Part shown: positions 1-7,421 of the stretch, in pieces
Position numbering within the stretch: position 1 is the stretch's first letter
How the letters are laid out: every line of letters begins with the position of its first letter
Source: a virus
IMG/VR virus record: IMGVR_UViG_3300030107_000853
Span: 1-28,563 of that record
Direction: 5' to 3' (one strand)
DNA length: 28,563 nucleotides
Notes under the pieces: generated by a model
What the model saw: only the letters and a program-made list of their open reading frames with translations
What the model was told of the DNA's origin: nothing
Databases searched by the model: none
Translations under genes and position numbers: made by a program

Positions 1-487
1 CGCCACTGAGATTTTGCAAAGAAGAGAAGAACAACTGCGCGTCATCGGCCCAGCTTTGGATCGCCTCAAGAATGAAATGTTGAGGCCTTTGATTGACCGC
101 GTGTTTGCACTTATGTTGAGGGCTGATATGTTGCAACAAGCACCAGAAATATTACAGGGGCGTGATGTTGATATAGAATATGTTTCACCACTGGCACGCG
201 CACAAAAATCAAGCAGCCTCAATAGCACGATGAAAGCATTGGAGATACTGATGCCACTAGCTCAAGCATTGCCTGTTGGGGATCACATAGATCCAGACGG
301 ATTGGTCAAGCACATTACTGAATCTCTTGGCGTTCCTAAGACAACGCTGCGATCTACAGCAGAAATACAAGAAACAAGACAGGCTAGGGCAGAGGCAGAA
401 GCAAAACAAGCTGAGATGATGGAAGACGCTCAGGATGTGCAAAACTTAGCACAGATCGCCCAAGCAAGTAGAATGGTAAGCAAGTGA
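1..487 (+). CDS. Portal (head-to-tail connector) protein, C-terminal part only
   Basis: The reading frame is open to the left edge of the window, so the N-terminal bulk of the gene is missing; about 161 codons remain (the frame starts at base 2). The visible part contains the helical stretch QLRVIGPALDRLKNEMLRPL followed by LIDRVFALML, which is typical of the wing/stem-to-crown end of the podovirus head-to-tail connecting protein family (T7 gp8-like portal, a dodecameric ring at one capsid vertex through which DNA is packaged and ejected). The extreme C-terminus is a charged, alanine- and glutamate-rich helix (RQARAEAEAKQAEMMEDAQD), as is common in these portals. Its stop overlaps the start of the next gene by 4 bases. 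The position just before scaffold and capsid supports the call. The TTG at 14 should not be used as a start because the frame continues upstream. Confidence 0.9.
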   Translation, partial: ATEILQRREEQLRVIGPALDRLKNEMLRPLIDRVFALMLRADMLQQAPEILQGRDVDIEYVSPLARAQKSSSLNSTMKALEILMPLAQALPVGDHIDPDGLVKHITESLGVPKTTLRSTAEIQETRQARAEAEAKQAEMMEDAQDVQNLAQIAQASRMVSK

Positions 488-690
488 CCCCAGAAATAGA
501 AAAGCTAAAAGATCTTTACAAACAAACATTTAATACAGACAGTGGAGCCAAAGTCTTAACTGATCTGGAAGCTAGGTGTAATTATAAGGCACTTAGCTAT
601 GTTGCTGGCGATGCCAATGCAACAGCATTTGAAGAAGGCAAGAGAGCCGTAATTCTTCATATCTACAACATGATGAGAGAGGAGTCATAA
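484..690 (+). CDS. Small Bbp19-like phage protein between portal and scaffold
   Basis: This 68-aa protein begins with GTG that overlaps the portal TGA (GTGA), so translation is probably coupled to the portal gene; no strong independent Shine-Dalgarno sequence is visible. The sequence has the pattern of the Bbp19-type small phage proteins: a Y-K-x-T-F start (YKQTFNTDSGAKVLTDLEA), then a central AxATAFxEGKRAV segment and an IxxM-type end. The role of the family is not established; its constant location next to portal and scaffold genes suggests a head-morphogenesis or virion role (inference). It ends one base into the ATG of the scaffold gene. Confidence 0.75.
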   Translation: MTPEIEKLKDLYKQTFNTDSGAKVLTDLEARCNYKALSYVAGDANATAFEEGKRAVILHIYNMMREES

Positions 691-1535
691 TGTCATTAGA
701 AAACGCCGAACAGGTAGCCCAGCCAGAGGCAACCCCTGCGCCAGCGATTGAAACGCCAGCAGAGGTAGCGTCAGGTGGGTCTGGTAACGAGTTTTTGAAC
801 ATGATACCAGAGGACTTGCGAGAGCATCCAAGTCTATCGCCTATAAAAGATGTGCCAAACTTGGCTAGGTCATACGTTAACAGCCAGAAGCTAATAGGCG
901 CTGACAAGTTGCCACTGCCAGCTAACCCAACAGAAGAAGATATGGGAAAGATTTGGGATAGACTTGGAAGGCCAGAGGCAGCGTCAGGCTATGAGATAGT
1001 TGTTGATGGAACCGTAGTTACTGAGGAAGTTGCCAAATCATTTGGTGAGGTGGCGTATGAACTGGGTTTAAATAAAACACAAACCTCAAAACTAATGGAT
1101 TTTTACAAATCTTCTGCTGAAGACACGATAAAGGAAGACATTGACAAGCGCAATCAAAGCCAGATTGATTCTGTTAATGTGCTAAAAGCGGAGTGGGGAA
1201 CCAGCTTTGAAAAAAAGGTTGGACAAGCAAAAGCTATCGCAGATGAGTTTTCTGACACCGAAGCAATTACGAAGATTGTTCTTCAAGATGGGACAAACTT
1301 GGGGGATCATCCTGAGTTTATTAAGACGTTTGCAAAATTTGCCGAGTTCAGGCAATCTGTAACCAGCGAAGATACTGTTAAAGAAGGCGCACAAGTTAAT
1401 CATATGACAAAGCAGTCAGCGCAAAAAGAGATAGACGAAATTATGCGAGGAGCAGATTATACCAGCAAAGACGCTATTGTGCGGCAAAGGGCTATTGATA
1501 GAGTGCAGCACTTAATGGGGATCGTGCATGGTTGA
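690..1535 (+). CDS. Capsid assembly scaffolding protein
   Basis: This 281-aa acidic protein has a low-complexity Pro/Ala/Glu N-terminus (about residues 9-30) and a short motif, FLNMIPEDLREHPSLSPIKD, followed by the NLARSYVNSQKLIG helix typical of podovirus scaffold proteins. The remainder is predicted helical and charged, ending with a basic patch (RQRAIDRVQHLMGI) that in scaffolds binds the coat protein. It would act transiently inside the procapsid as the internal template for coat assembly and then leave. The ATG overlaps the preceding TAA by one base (TAATG), and it lies directly before the capsid region, as in T7-like phages (gp9 position). No protease motif is seen. Confidence 0.88.
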   Translation: MSLENAEQVAQPEATPAPAIETPAEVASGGSGNEFLNMIPEDLREHPSLSPIKDVPNLARSYVNSQKLIGADKLPLPANPTEEDMGKIWDRLGRPEAASGYEIVVDGTVVTEEVAKSFGEVAYELGLNKTQTSKLMDFYKSSAEDTIKEDIDKRNQSQIDSVNVLKAEWGTSFEKKVGQAKAIADEFSDTEAITKIVLQDGTNLGDHPEFIKTFAKFAEFRQSVTSEDTVKEGAQVNHMTKQSAQKEIDEIMRGADYTSKDAIVRQRAIDRVQHLMGIVHG

Positions 1536-1746
1536 CGCTTTGACAACAAAAGAAATAAGGCTTGAATGTTTGCGACTGGCTGTTGAAAATGGCACAAGTC
1601 GTGGTATTATGGAGCCACACCTACTTGCAGATAAATACTACGAGTGGGTAATGCAGGGTAGCGGGGAAACTCGTCTTGCTGACAATCGGAAAGACGAAAG
1701 CCATATGAAGGCTAAAAATTCTAGGAGTGTCCGAGCTGTCGGGTAG
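1528..1746 (+). CDS. Small unknown protein between scaffold and capsid genes
   Basis: This is a 72-aa ORF starting 8 bases inside the end of the scaffold gene. The N-terminal two thirds look like a folded helical domain (EIRLECLRLAVENGTSRGIM, then LLADKYYEWVM). The C-terminus is short, basic and probably disordered (KAKNSRSVRAVG). Similar small proteins with an LADxYxEWV pattern occur at this position in other phages, but no function is known to me. No cysteine pairs, membrane segment or enzyme motif is present. Codon use matches its neighbours, and the tight packing argues that it is real. Confidence 0.65.
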   Translation: MVDALTTKEIRLECLRLAVENGTSRGIMEPHLLADKYYEWVMQGSGETRLADNRKDESHMKAKNSRSVRAVG

Positions 1747-1787
1747 CAGTCTGCAAATCAAATGTCATTAGGTAAAAGGAGACAGAG

Positions 1788-2651
1788 ATGTCTATTGAAG
1801 TAACCACGGCATTTGTCCAGCAATACTCTGCCAACGTGCAGATGCTATCACAGCAAAAAGGTTCTCTTTTAAGGGATGCTGTGCGTGTAGAAAGTATTAC
1901 TGGCAAAAATGCCTTTTTTGACCAAGTAGGGGTAGCGACAGCACAAAAACGCACTTCGCGTCATTCTGACACTCCCCAAATTGACACACCCCAAGCTAGA
2001 CGCAGGGTGAGTCTTGTGGACTATGAATACGCTGATTTGATAGATCAGCAGGATAAGGTAAGGCTCTTGATTGATCCAACGTCTGCCTATGCTCAAGCTA
2101 GTGCTTTTGCTATGGGTAGGGCAATGGATGATGAGCTTATTACTGCGGCTTTGGGTACTGCATATACTGGAGAAACAGGTAGCACAGCTACTACGCTTCC
2201 TGCTGGTCAGCAAATTGCTCACGGTAGCGCAGATCTTTCTGTTGCAAAACTAAGGACTGCAAAAAAGACCTTAGACCTTGCATCAGTTGATCCGTCAATA
2301 CCAAGGTACGTTGCTGTTGGCCCAGACCAAATTGAAGCATTGTTAGGTGACACAAGCGTTACTAGCAGTGACTTTAACACGGTCAAAGCCTTAGTACAGG
2401 GTGAGGTTAATCAATTTATGGGATTTACCTTTATTGTATCAAACCGTTTGTCAAAATCTGGAAACATCCGTTCATGTATTGCATGGGCAGAGGATGGTCT
2501 TGCTTTGGCGCTTGGTACAGATGTAATGGCAAGAATAGATGAGCGTTCTGACAAAGGTTACGCAACGCAAGTCTACTATTGCATGAGCATCGGTGCTACT
2601 CGCATGGAAGAAGAAAAAATTGTCCAGATTGACTGTGACGAATCAGCTTAA
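1788..2651 (+). CDS. Major capsid protein
   Basis: This 287-aa protein would form the icosahedral shell. It has features of a marine podovirus capsid family: an N-terminal arm (TTAFVQQYSANVQMLSQQKG), an E-loop-like segment (TPQIDTPQARRRVSLVDYEY), the helix FAMGRAMDDELITAALGTAY, and a C-terminal domain with FNTVKALVQGEVNQFMGFTF, a conserved-looking coat region in which the NxFMGFxF segment precedes the last beta-strands. The length is in the normal range for HK97-fold shells without a cleaved delta domain. A very good Shine-Dalgarno (AAAAGGAGA, about 1775-1783) precedes the ATG, fitting a protein made in large amounts. A terminator follows two genes' worth downstream, after the decoration-like gene. 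Confidence 0.92.
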   Translation: MSIEVTTAFVQQYSANVQMLSQQKGSLLRDAVRVESITGKNAFFDQVGVATAQKRTSRHSDTPQIDTPQARRRVSLVDYEYADLIDQQDKVRLLIDPTSAYAQASAFAMGRAMDDELITAALGTAYTGETGSTATTLPAGQQIAHGSADLSVAKLRTAKKTLDLASVDPSIPRYVAVGPDQIEALLGDTSVTSSDFNTVKALVQGEVNQFMGFTFIVSNRLSKSGNIRSCIAWAEDGLALALGTDVMARIDERSDKGYATQVYYCMSIGATRMEEEKIVQIDCDESA

Positions 2652-2665
2652 AGGAGTGGCAAGTT

Positions 2666-3148
2666 ATGACTACGAAAAATTCAGATCTTGTAGCTAATTT
2701 TGAAGCTGCTCCTCAAGTTGCCAACGACAGCCAAGAGCTACACGGTGTTTTGCGTGTTGCTCAAGGCACAATCGCATTAGCGGCAGGGGATAGCACTGAC
2801 GATGATATTGTTATGCTTGCCCCAATACCAAGTAATGCGTCTATCACAGCCATTCAGGTTGCGGCAGATGGATTAGGCGGTAGCTGCACATTTAATGTTG
2901 GCATCTATCAAACAGATGGAACTGTCGTAGACGAAGACTATTATGCAACGTCAGTTGCAGATGGCACTACAGCGGTTGCAGATGTGCGAACAGAAGCAGC
3001 AGACATCAACACGATTGGTGCGAAACTGTATACAAATGCAGGAGCGTCAACTGATCCGGGTGGGTATTATTACATAGCCGCTACATTCAATGCCACAGGT
3101 GGCACTGGTGGCGATATGTCGTTTATTATTCACTATGTTGTAAACTAA
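2666..3148 (+). CDS. Probable capsid decoration or head structural protein
   Basis: This 160-aa protein sits immediately downstream of the major capsid gene with its own good ribosome site (GGAGTGG before ATG). It is rich in Ala, Thr, Gly and Asp, and has the alternating hydrophobic pattern of an all-beta protein (for example CTFNVGIYQTDGTVVDEDYY and YYYIAATFNATGG). It has no signal peptide, coiled coil or catalytic motif. In related marine podoviruses a protein of this size and composition follows the coat protein and is found in virions. A decoration, cement or head-fibre role is therefore inferred from context, not from a recognised domain. It is the last gene before the 3156-3186 terminator. 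Confidence 0.6.
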   Translation: MTTKNSDLVANFEAAPQVANDSQELHGVLRVAQGTIALAAGDSTDDDIVMLAPIPSNASITAIQVAADGLGGSCTFNVGIYQTDGTVVDEDYYATSVADGTTAVADVRTEAADINTIGAKLYTNAGASTDPGGYYYIAATFNATGGTGGDMSFIIHYVVN

Positions 3149-3155
3149 AAAGATT

Positions 3156-3186
3156 GAGGGGGCGGTTTAAGCTGCCTCCTCTTTTA
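3156..3186 (+). terminator. Rho-independent terminator after the capsid genes
   Basis: An 8-bp stem (GAGGGGGC at 3156-3163 with GCCTCCTC at 3174-3181, including one G-U pair) encloses a 10-base loop and is followed by TTTTAT. It lies 7 bases after the decoration gene stop, the same position as the late terminator after T7 gene 10. It would lower expression of the tail genes relative to the capsid genes. Confidence 0.85.
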
Positions 3187-3191
3187 TGGTA

Positions 3192-3220
3192 GGGGAGTTA
3201 AATCCGGGCAGGCACTCCCC
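3192..3220 (+). other. Second hairpin in the capsid-tail intergenic leader
   Basis: The arms GGGGAGT (3192-3198) and ACTCCCC (3214-3220) form a perfect 7-bp stem with a 15-base loop. No T-tract follows; instead a ribosome-binding site (CAGGAG, 3230-3235) and the ATG of tail tubular protein A at 3242 come next. It may be an mRNA processing or stability element or a translational control structure rather than a terminator. Confidence 0.5.
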
Positions 3221-3241
3221 ACCACCATTCAGGAGTTTGCT

Positions 3242-3838
3242 ATGGCATCAGTGGTTGATCTGTGTAACAGAGCGTTAGATTTGTTGGGTGCTGCTAACAT
3301 TACATCTTTAACAGAAAACTCAAAAGAGGCTAGACTTTGTAATGGCAACTTTGACGATGTTAGGGATGCTGTTTTACGTTCTCATCCTTGGAACGTAGCT
3401 GTAACAAGAAAAAATTTAGCGCAAGATACAACTGCGCCTGACTTTGGTTTTACCTATCAATTTACTTTGCCATCAGACCCTTTTTGTTTGCGTGTGCTTT
3501 CTTTTTGGAACAGCAATGTAAACAATGAGCAAGCTGCATACGATAGTAATGTAATGTTTAAAATAGAAGGTAGAAAAATCTTATCTAACGAGGGAACTTG
3601 TAATATTATTTACATTGGGCGTTTAGAAGATACAGAGCAATACGATTCACTTCTTAACAAAGCTATATCAGCAAGGCTAGCGTCTGAAATAGCGTATGGC
3701 ATTACAGGCAGTAATAGTGTATCGCAAGCTATGTTTGGCGTTTATGAATCGCGTTTAAAGGAAGCAAAGGGTGTTGACAGTATGGAAGGCTACCCTGAAC
3801 AACCACAGGCAGACGATTTTACTAATATAAGGCTGTAA
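3242..3838 (+). CDS. Tail tubular protein A (adaptor)
   Basis: This 198-aa protein matches the T7 gp11-type tail tubular protein A family. The start MASVVDLCNRALDLLGA, followed by ITSLTENSKEARLCNGNFDD, is the diagnostic N-terminal helical bundle, and RDAVLRSHPWNVAVTRKNLA is the most conserved segment of the family. The later FTLPSDPFCLRVL pattern is the beta part. Twelve copies would bind below the portal and connect it to the nozzle. The length is close to the T7 protein. CAGGAG at 3230-3235 is the ribosome site. It is followed after one base by the nozzle gene, as expected. Confidence 0.92.
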   Translation: MASVVDLCNRALDLLGAANITSLTENSKEARLCNGNFDDVRDAVLRSHPWNVAVTRKNLAQDTTAPDFGFTYQFTLPSDPFCLRVLSFWNSNVNNEQAAYDSNVMFKIEGRKILSNEGTCNIIYIGRLEDTEQYDSLLNKAISARLASEIAYGITGSNSVSQAMFGVYESRLKEAKGVDSMEGYPEQPQADDFTNIRL

Positions 3839-3839
3839 C

Positions 3840-6572
3840 ATGGCTCGTGTTTCGACTATTATTACCAACTTCCGAGCTGGTGAAATATCGCCAAAACTTG
3901 AAGGCCGTACTGATTTACAAAAATACAACGAAGCAGCGCAAACCGTAAACAATATGGTTGGCTTTCCTTCTGGCGGTGTTACCAGAAGGCCGGGTTCATA
4001 CTTTGCTGGTCGTTCTAAAGACGGTGGTAAAGTAAGGCTTGTTAATTTTGAATACAGTGATGAACAGGCATACGTTCTTGAATTTGGCGCATTGTATATA
4101 CGTTTTTATAAAGATGGTGGTTTGCTCACTGAAGCGACAAAAGCGATTACGGCAATTACAGCAGCAAATCCAGCGGTAGTTACCTCTAACTCACATGGGT
4201 ACAACAACGGTGATAGGGTGTTTATTAGCGGCGTTGTTGGAATGACGCAGGTAAACAATCTTGAATTTACTGTGGCTAACAAAACAACAAACACATTTCA
4301 GTTATCCGGCATTAATAGCAGCGCATTTACTGCATATTCAAGTGGCGGCACAGTTGGCAAAATAGTTGAGGTAACAACCACATACACAGTTACAGACATA
4401 TTTGAAATCAATCATGCTCAATCTGCTGATGTTTTGTATTTAGCGCACAAAGACCATGAGCCAGCAAAATTAACTAGAGCAACATCTACCAGCTTTACTT
4501 TGACCGACATAGATTTTACAGATGGGCCTTATCTTGATGAAAACATAACAACAACTACATTATATTCATCTGCAAATACTGGAAGCGTAACAATTACAGC
4601 TTCAGCTAGCTTGTTTGCTGCAACAGATGTTGGCAGACTAATACGATTTAGAGAAGTTATAGAGGTTGTGCATGATGCTTGGGCAGCAAGCACTGGGTAC
4701 GCTCAAAATGCTTTAGTAAGACACGGAAACAATGTCTACAAAAAAACAGACAGCGGCACAGAAACGAGTGGTACTACGCCGCCAGTGCATCTATCTGGAA
4801 CAGAAACATATGGCAGCCTTGAATGGCAGTTTCAGCATAGTGGTTTTGGGTACGTTAAAATAACAGGCTACACAAGCGCAACAGAAGTAACGGCTACATT
4901 TAAAAATGCAGAAGGATTTTTGCCCGATAGTGTTGTCAGCAGCAGTAACACAACAACTAAATGGTCGTTAGGGGCGTTTGGCGGCGATCAGGGCTTCCCT
5001 AAAGCTGTTGGCCTTTATGAGCAACGTTTGTATTTTGCTGGCACTACAGGCCAACCACAGTCCATATTTGGCTCGGTATCGGCTGATTTTGAAAACATGA
5101 CACCCGGAACTTTGGATGACTCAGCAGTAAACTTTACTATAGCATCTGACAAAGTGAATGTTATTAGACATTTGCTTCCAGCCAGATTTTTACAAGTTTT
5201 GACAACTAGCGCAGAATTTACCTTGTCAGGTGGCACAGGTGCTACGCCAGTTACACCAACAAACGTAAACGTTTTGAGAGAAACCACTTTTGGTTGTTCG
5301 CAGGTTCGTCCTGTAAGGGCTGGTAATAGTACAATTTTAATACAAAAAGGTCAGGAAAAAGTTAAAGAAATTACTTTTGATTTAGATACTGATGGGTTGC
5401 TTGGCATCGACTTAACAATACTGGCTGACCATATACCTCGCGGCGGTCTTACAGACATGGTTTGGCAGCAAGAGCCAGAATTGATTTTGTGGTTTGTTCA
5501 TAGTGATGGGCGTTTAGTTGGTTTAACTTATGATAGGGCTAATGCTGCTATTGGTTGGCACGATCATGTCATTGGCGGCACAAGCGCACATGCAACCATT
5601 ACTGTCAGTGACTACGCAAACATAGCTGCTGGAACTACTCTTGTTTTTACAAAAAGTGATGGGACAACTGTTACTTTTACATCTGAAGCAAGTAGTGGGT
5701 CAGCACCTTCATCAAGCCTTGGATTTAGGCCATATACAAATAACAACACAACGGCAGATAATATTTATACAGCAATCAACGCACATGATGATTTTACAGT
5801 GGAAAATCCAGCGGCGGCAGTGGTGACTATAAAAGAATCATCACCTACTGCTGGCGGTTTGTTATCAATAAAGAGTTCTGACACAACCAGACTTACAACA
5901 ACAAATCAGGCGGCTTCTATTGTAGAAAGCGTAACAGCTATACCAAGTGGAGCAGAAGATCAGGTTTATTTGTCTGTTAAAAGAGAAATTGACGGCAGCA
6001 CAGTCAGACACATAGAATTTTTAAAAACAATAGAATTTGGAAACGATGTAACAGATGCTTTTTATTTAGATAGTGGTCTGACATATGACAGCACTGCAAC
6101 GACAACGATTAATAGTCTTAATCATTTAGAAGGCGAAATAATTTCTATATTGGCTGATGGATCAACGCACCCTGATAAAACGGTTACAAATGGTTCTGTT
6201 ACGTTGGATAGGTCTGCCTCAAAAGTGCATATTGGTTTTGGATATAGGTCTACATTAGAAACATTAAGGCTTGAAGCTGGCGCAGAAGACGGTATAGCAC
6301 AAGGTAAAATAAAGCGCATACATGGTGTTACTGTGCGGTTGTTTAATACAGTAGGGGCAGAAATAGGGCCGGACACTTCTAACTTAGACAGATTGCCTTT
6401 TAGAGATAGCAGTATGGCAATGGATGAGGCGGTTCCTTTATTTAACGGAGATAAGGAAATTAGTTTCCCATCTGGATATGATAATGATGCAAAGGTTGTA
6501 GTAAGACAATCTCAACCGCTTCCTATGACAGTTTTAGCAATTATGAGAAGGTCGAATACATTTGATGCTTAA
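3840..6572 (+). CDS. Tail tubular protein B (nozzle) with extra inserted modules
   Basis: This 910-aa structural protein follows tail tubular A, as gp12 does in T7. The N-terminus (residues 1-60) has the conserved ITNFRAGEISPKLEGRTDL and MVGFPSGGVTRRPGS blocks of large podovirus tail proteins. The core continues with YEQRLYFAGTTGQPQSIFGS near residue 390 and the beta-propeller-like region after it. Three modules appear added: residues about 105-173 with SHGYNNGDRVFISG (a pattern often matched to the E1 FCCH-like domain); residues about 278-332 with WAASTGYAQNALVRHGNNVY, which resembles small aromatic carbohydrate-binding modules; and residues about 583-693, a beta repeat with NIYTAINAHDDFTV as seen in other marine phage structural proteins. 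These may contact host glycans (inference). Confidence 0.85.
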   Translation: MARVSTIITNFRAGEISPKLEGRTDLQKYNEAAQTVNNMVGFPSGGVTRRPGSYFAGRSKDGGKVRLVNFEYSDEQAYVLEFGALYIRFYKDGGLLTEATKAITAITAANPAVVTSNSHGYNNGDRVFISGVVGMTQVNNLEFTVANKTTNTFQLSGINSSAFTAYSSGGTVGKIVEVTTTYTVTDIFEINHAQSADVLYLAHKDHEPAKLTRATSTSFTLTDIDFTDGPYLDENITTTTLYSSANTGSVTITASASLFAATDVGRLIRFREVIEVVHDAWAASTGYAQNALVRHGNNVYKKTDSGTETSGTTPPVHLSGTETYGSLEWQFQHSGFGYVKITGYTSATEVTATFKNAEGFLPDSVVSSSNTTTKWSLGAFGGDQGFPKAVGLYEQRLYFAGTTGQPQSIFGSVSADFENMTPGTLDDSAVNFTIASDKVNVIRHLLPARFLQVLTTSAEFTLSGGTGATPVTPTNVNVLRETTFGCSQVRPVRAGNSTILIQKGQEKVKEITFDLDTDGLLGIDLTILADHIPRGGLTDMVWQQEPELILWFVHSDGRLVGLTYDRANAAIGWHDHVIGGTSAHATITVSDYANIAAGTTLVFTKSDGTTVTFTSEASSGSAPSSSLGFRPYTNNNTTADNIYTAINAHDDFTVENPAAAVVTIKESSPTAGGLLSIKSSDTTRLTTTNQAASIVESVTAIPSGAEDQVYLSVKREIDGSTVRHIEFLKTIEFGNDVTDAFYLDSGLTYDSTATTTINSLNHLEGEIISILADGSTHPDKTVTNGSVTLDRSASKVHIGFGYRSTLETLRLEAGAEDGIAQGKIKRIHGVTVRLFNTVGAEIGPDTSNLDRLPFRDSSMAMDEAVPLFNGDKEISFPSGYDNDAKVVVRQSQPLPMTVLAIMRRSNTFDA

Positions 6573-6987
6573 TGTGGTAAAATTTAAAGCAGATCATGTT
6601 TTTAAAATTGAAACAAACTTTGATTTGCCAAAATCTTTTAAAGATGCGTTTCAAAAAGATGGTCAGGTTGATGCGTTTACAGTTATGCAAGGCGAAACAG
6701 TAGTTGCGTTAGGTGGTATTCATGTGTTGTGGAATGGCGTAGGCGAGGGTTTTTGCATGTTGTCAAAACATTCAGACAAATGGCAGACATCTATAGCTAG
6801 ATATGCTAAAAATATGTTTGAGGGTATAATAGAAAATAATGGATTACATAGAGTACAGGCGAGTATACATGAAAAAGATCCAGAAGCTATTAGATTTGCA
6901 AAATGGCTTGGGTTTGAAAATGAAGGCATAATGCTTCATTATGGGCCAGATGGCTCAAACTATTATAGAATGTCAATGGTGTTATAA
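6565..6987 (+). CDS. GNAT-fold protein at the internal virion protein A position
   Basis: This is a protein of 140 aa from the ATG at 6565; a TTG one codon upstream is possible but less likely. The C-terminal half has the GNAT acetyltransferase pattern: HRVQASIHEKDPEAIRFAKW, then LGFENEGIMLHYGPDG and the final strand NYYRMSMVL. The pyrophosphate-binding R/Q-x-x-G-x-G/A signature is not well kept, so catalytic activity is uncertain. In T7-like phages a protein of this size and fold occupies the slot between nozzle and gp14 (T7 gp13, needed for virion assembly) and may be a scaffold rather than an enzyme. It overlaps the nozzle gene end and touches the next ATG (TAATGA arrangement). Confidence 0.75.
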   Translation: MLNVVKFKADHVFKIETNFDLPKSFKDAFQKDGQVDAFTVMQGETVVALGGIHVLWNGVGEGFCMLSKHSDKWQTSIARYAKNMFEGIIENNGLHRVQASIHEKDPEAIRFAKWLGFENEGIMLHYGPDGSNYYRMSMVL

Positions 6988-7409
6988 TGATTGGCTCACT
7001 TTTAGACTATAAGGGTAATCAACAGGCAGCAAAAGCAGTACAGAAAACTGCTGAGTTTAACGCACAGGTAGCAGAAGATGAAGCCGTCACTTTAAGACGC
7101 GCAAAAGTGCGAGAAGAAAGCAATTTACGCAAAGCCTCTGAACGCACTATAGCTACACAGAGAGTTGCCACTGCTGCATCTGGTATTGAGATGTCTGGCA
7201 GTGCTTTGGAGGCTTTGGCTGATTCATATTTTAACACAGAAATGGATGCTTTAGATATTCGTTACGCTGCTGACATTGAAGAGACAGCAAAGAAGTCAGA
7301 AGCCGCCCTCGCAAGAGCAGAGGGAAGGTCAAGGGCAGCAGCATACAAGTTGGCTTCTTATCAGTCTTTACTTGAAGGCGGCGAAAAAGCTGCGAAAGCT
7401 ATGGCTTAG
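6987..7409 (+). CDS. Internal virion protein (T7 gp14-like)
   Basis: This 140-aa protein is almost entirely helical and alanine-rich. It contains the family signature of small podovirus ejection proteins: a helix of AEDEAVTLRRAKVREESNLR type, then VATAASGIEMSGSALEAL (the SGxxxxGSxLEAL block), then TEMDALDIRYAADIE. It is expected to sit in the capsid on the portal and be ejected first, forming a pore in the outer membrane as T7 gp14 does (known from T7; inferred here). The N-terminus is shorter than in T7. Its ATG overlaps the preceding stop. Confidence 0.85.
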   Translation: MIGSLLDYKGNQQAAKAVQKTAEFNAQVAEDEAVTLRRAKVREESNLRKASERTIATQRVATAASGIEMSGSALEALADSYFNTEMDALDIRYAADIEETAKKSEAALARAEGRSRAAAYKLASYQSLLEGGEKAAKAMA

Positions 7410-7421
7410 TTGAGGTGAAGT

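Noticed and set aside
14-16. TTG at 14 as the start of a 157-aa gene
   Set aside because: The frame is open to the window edge and the sequence is clearly an internal part of a portal protein.
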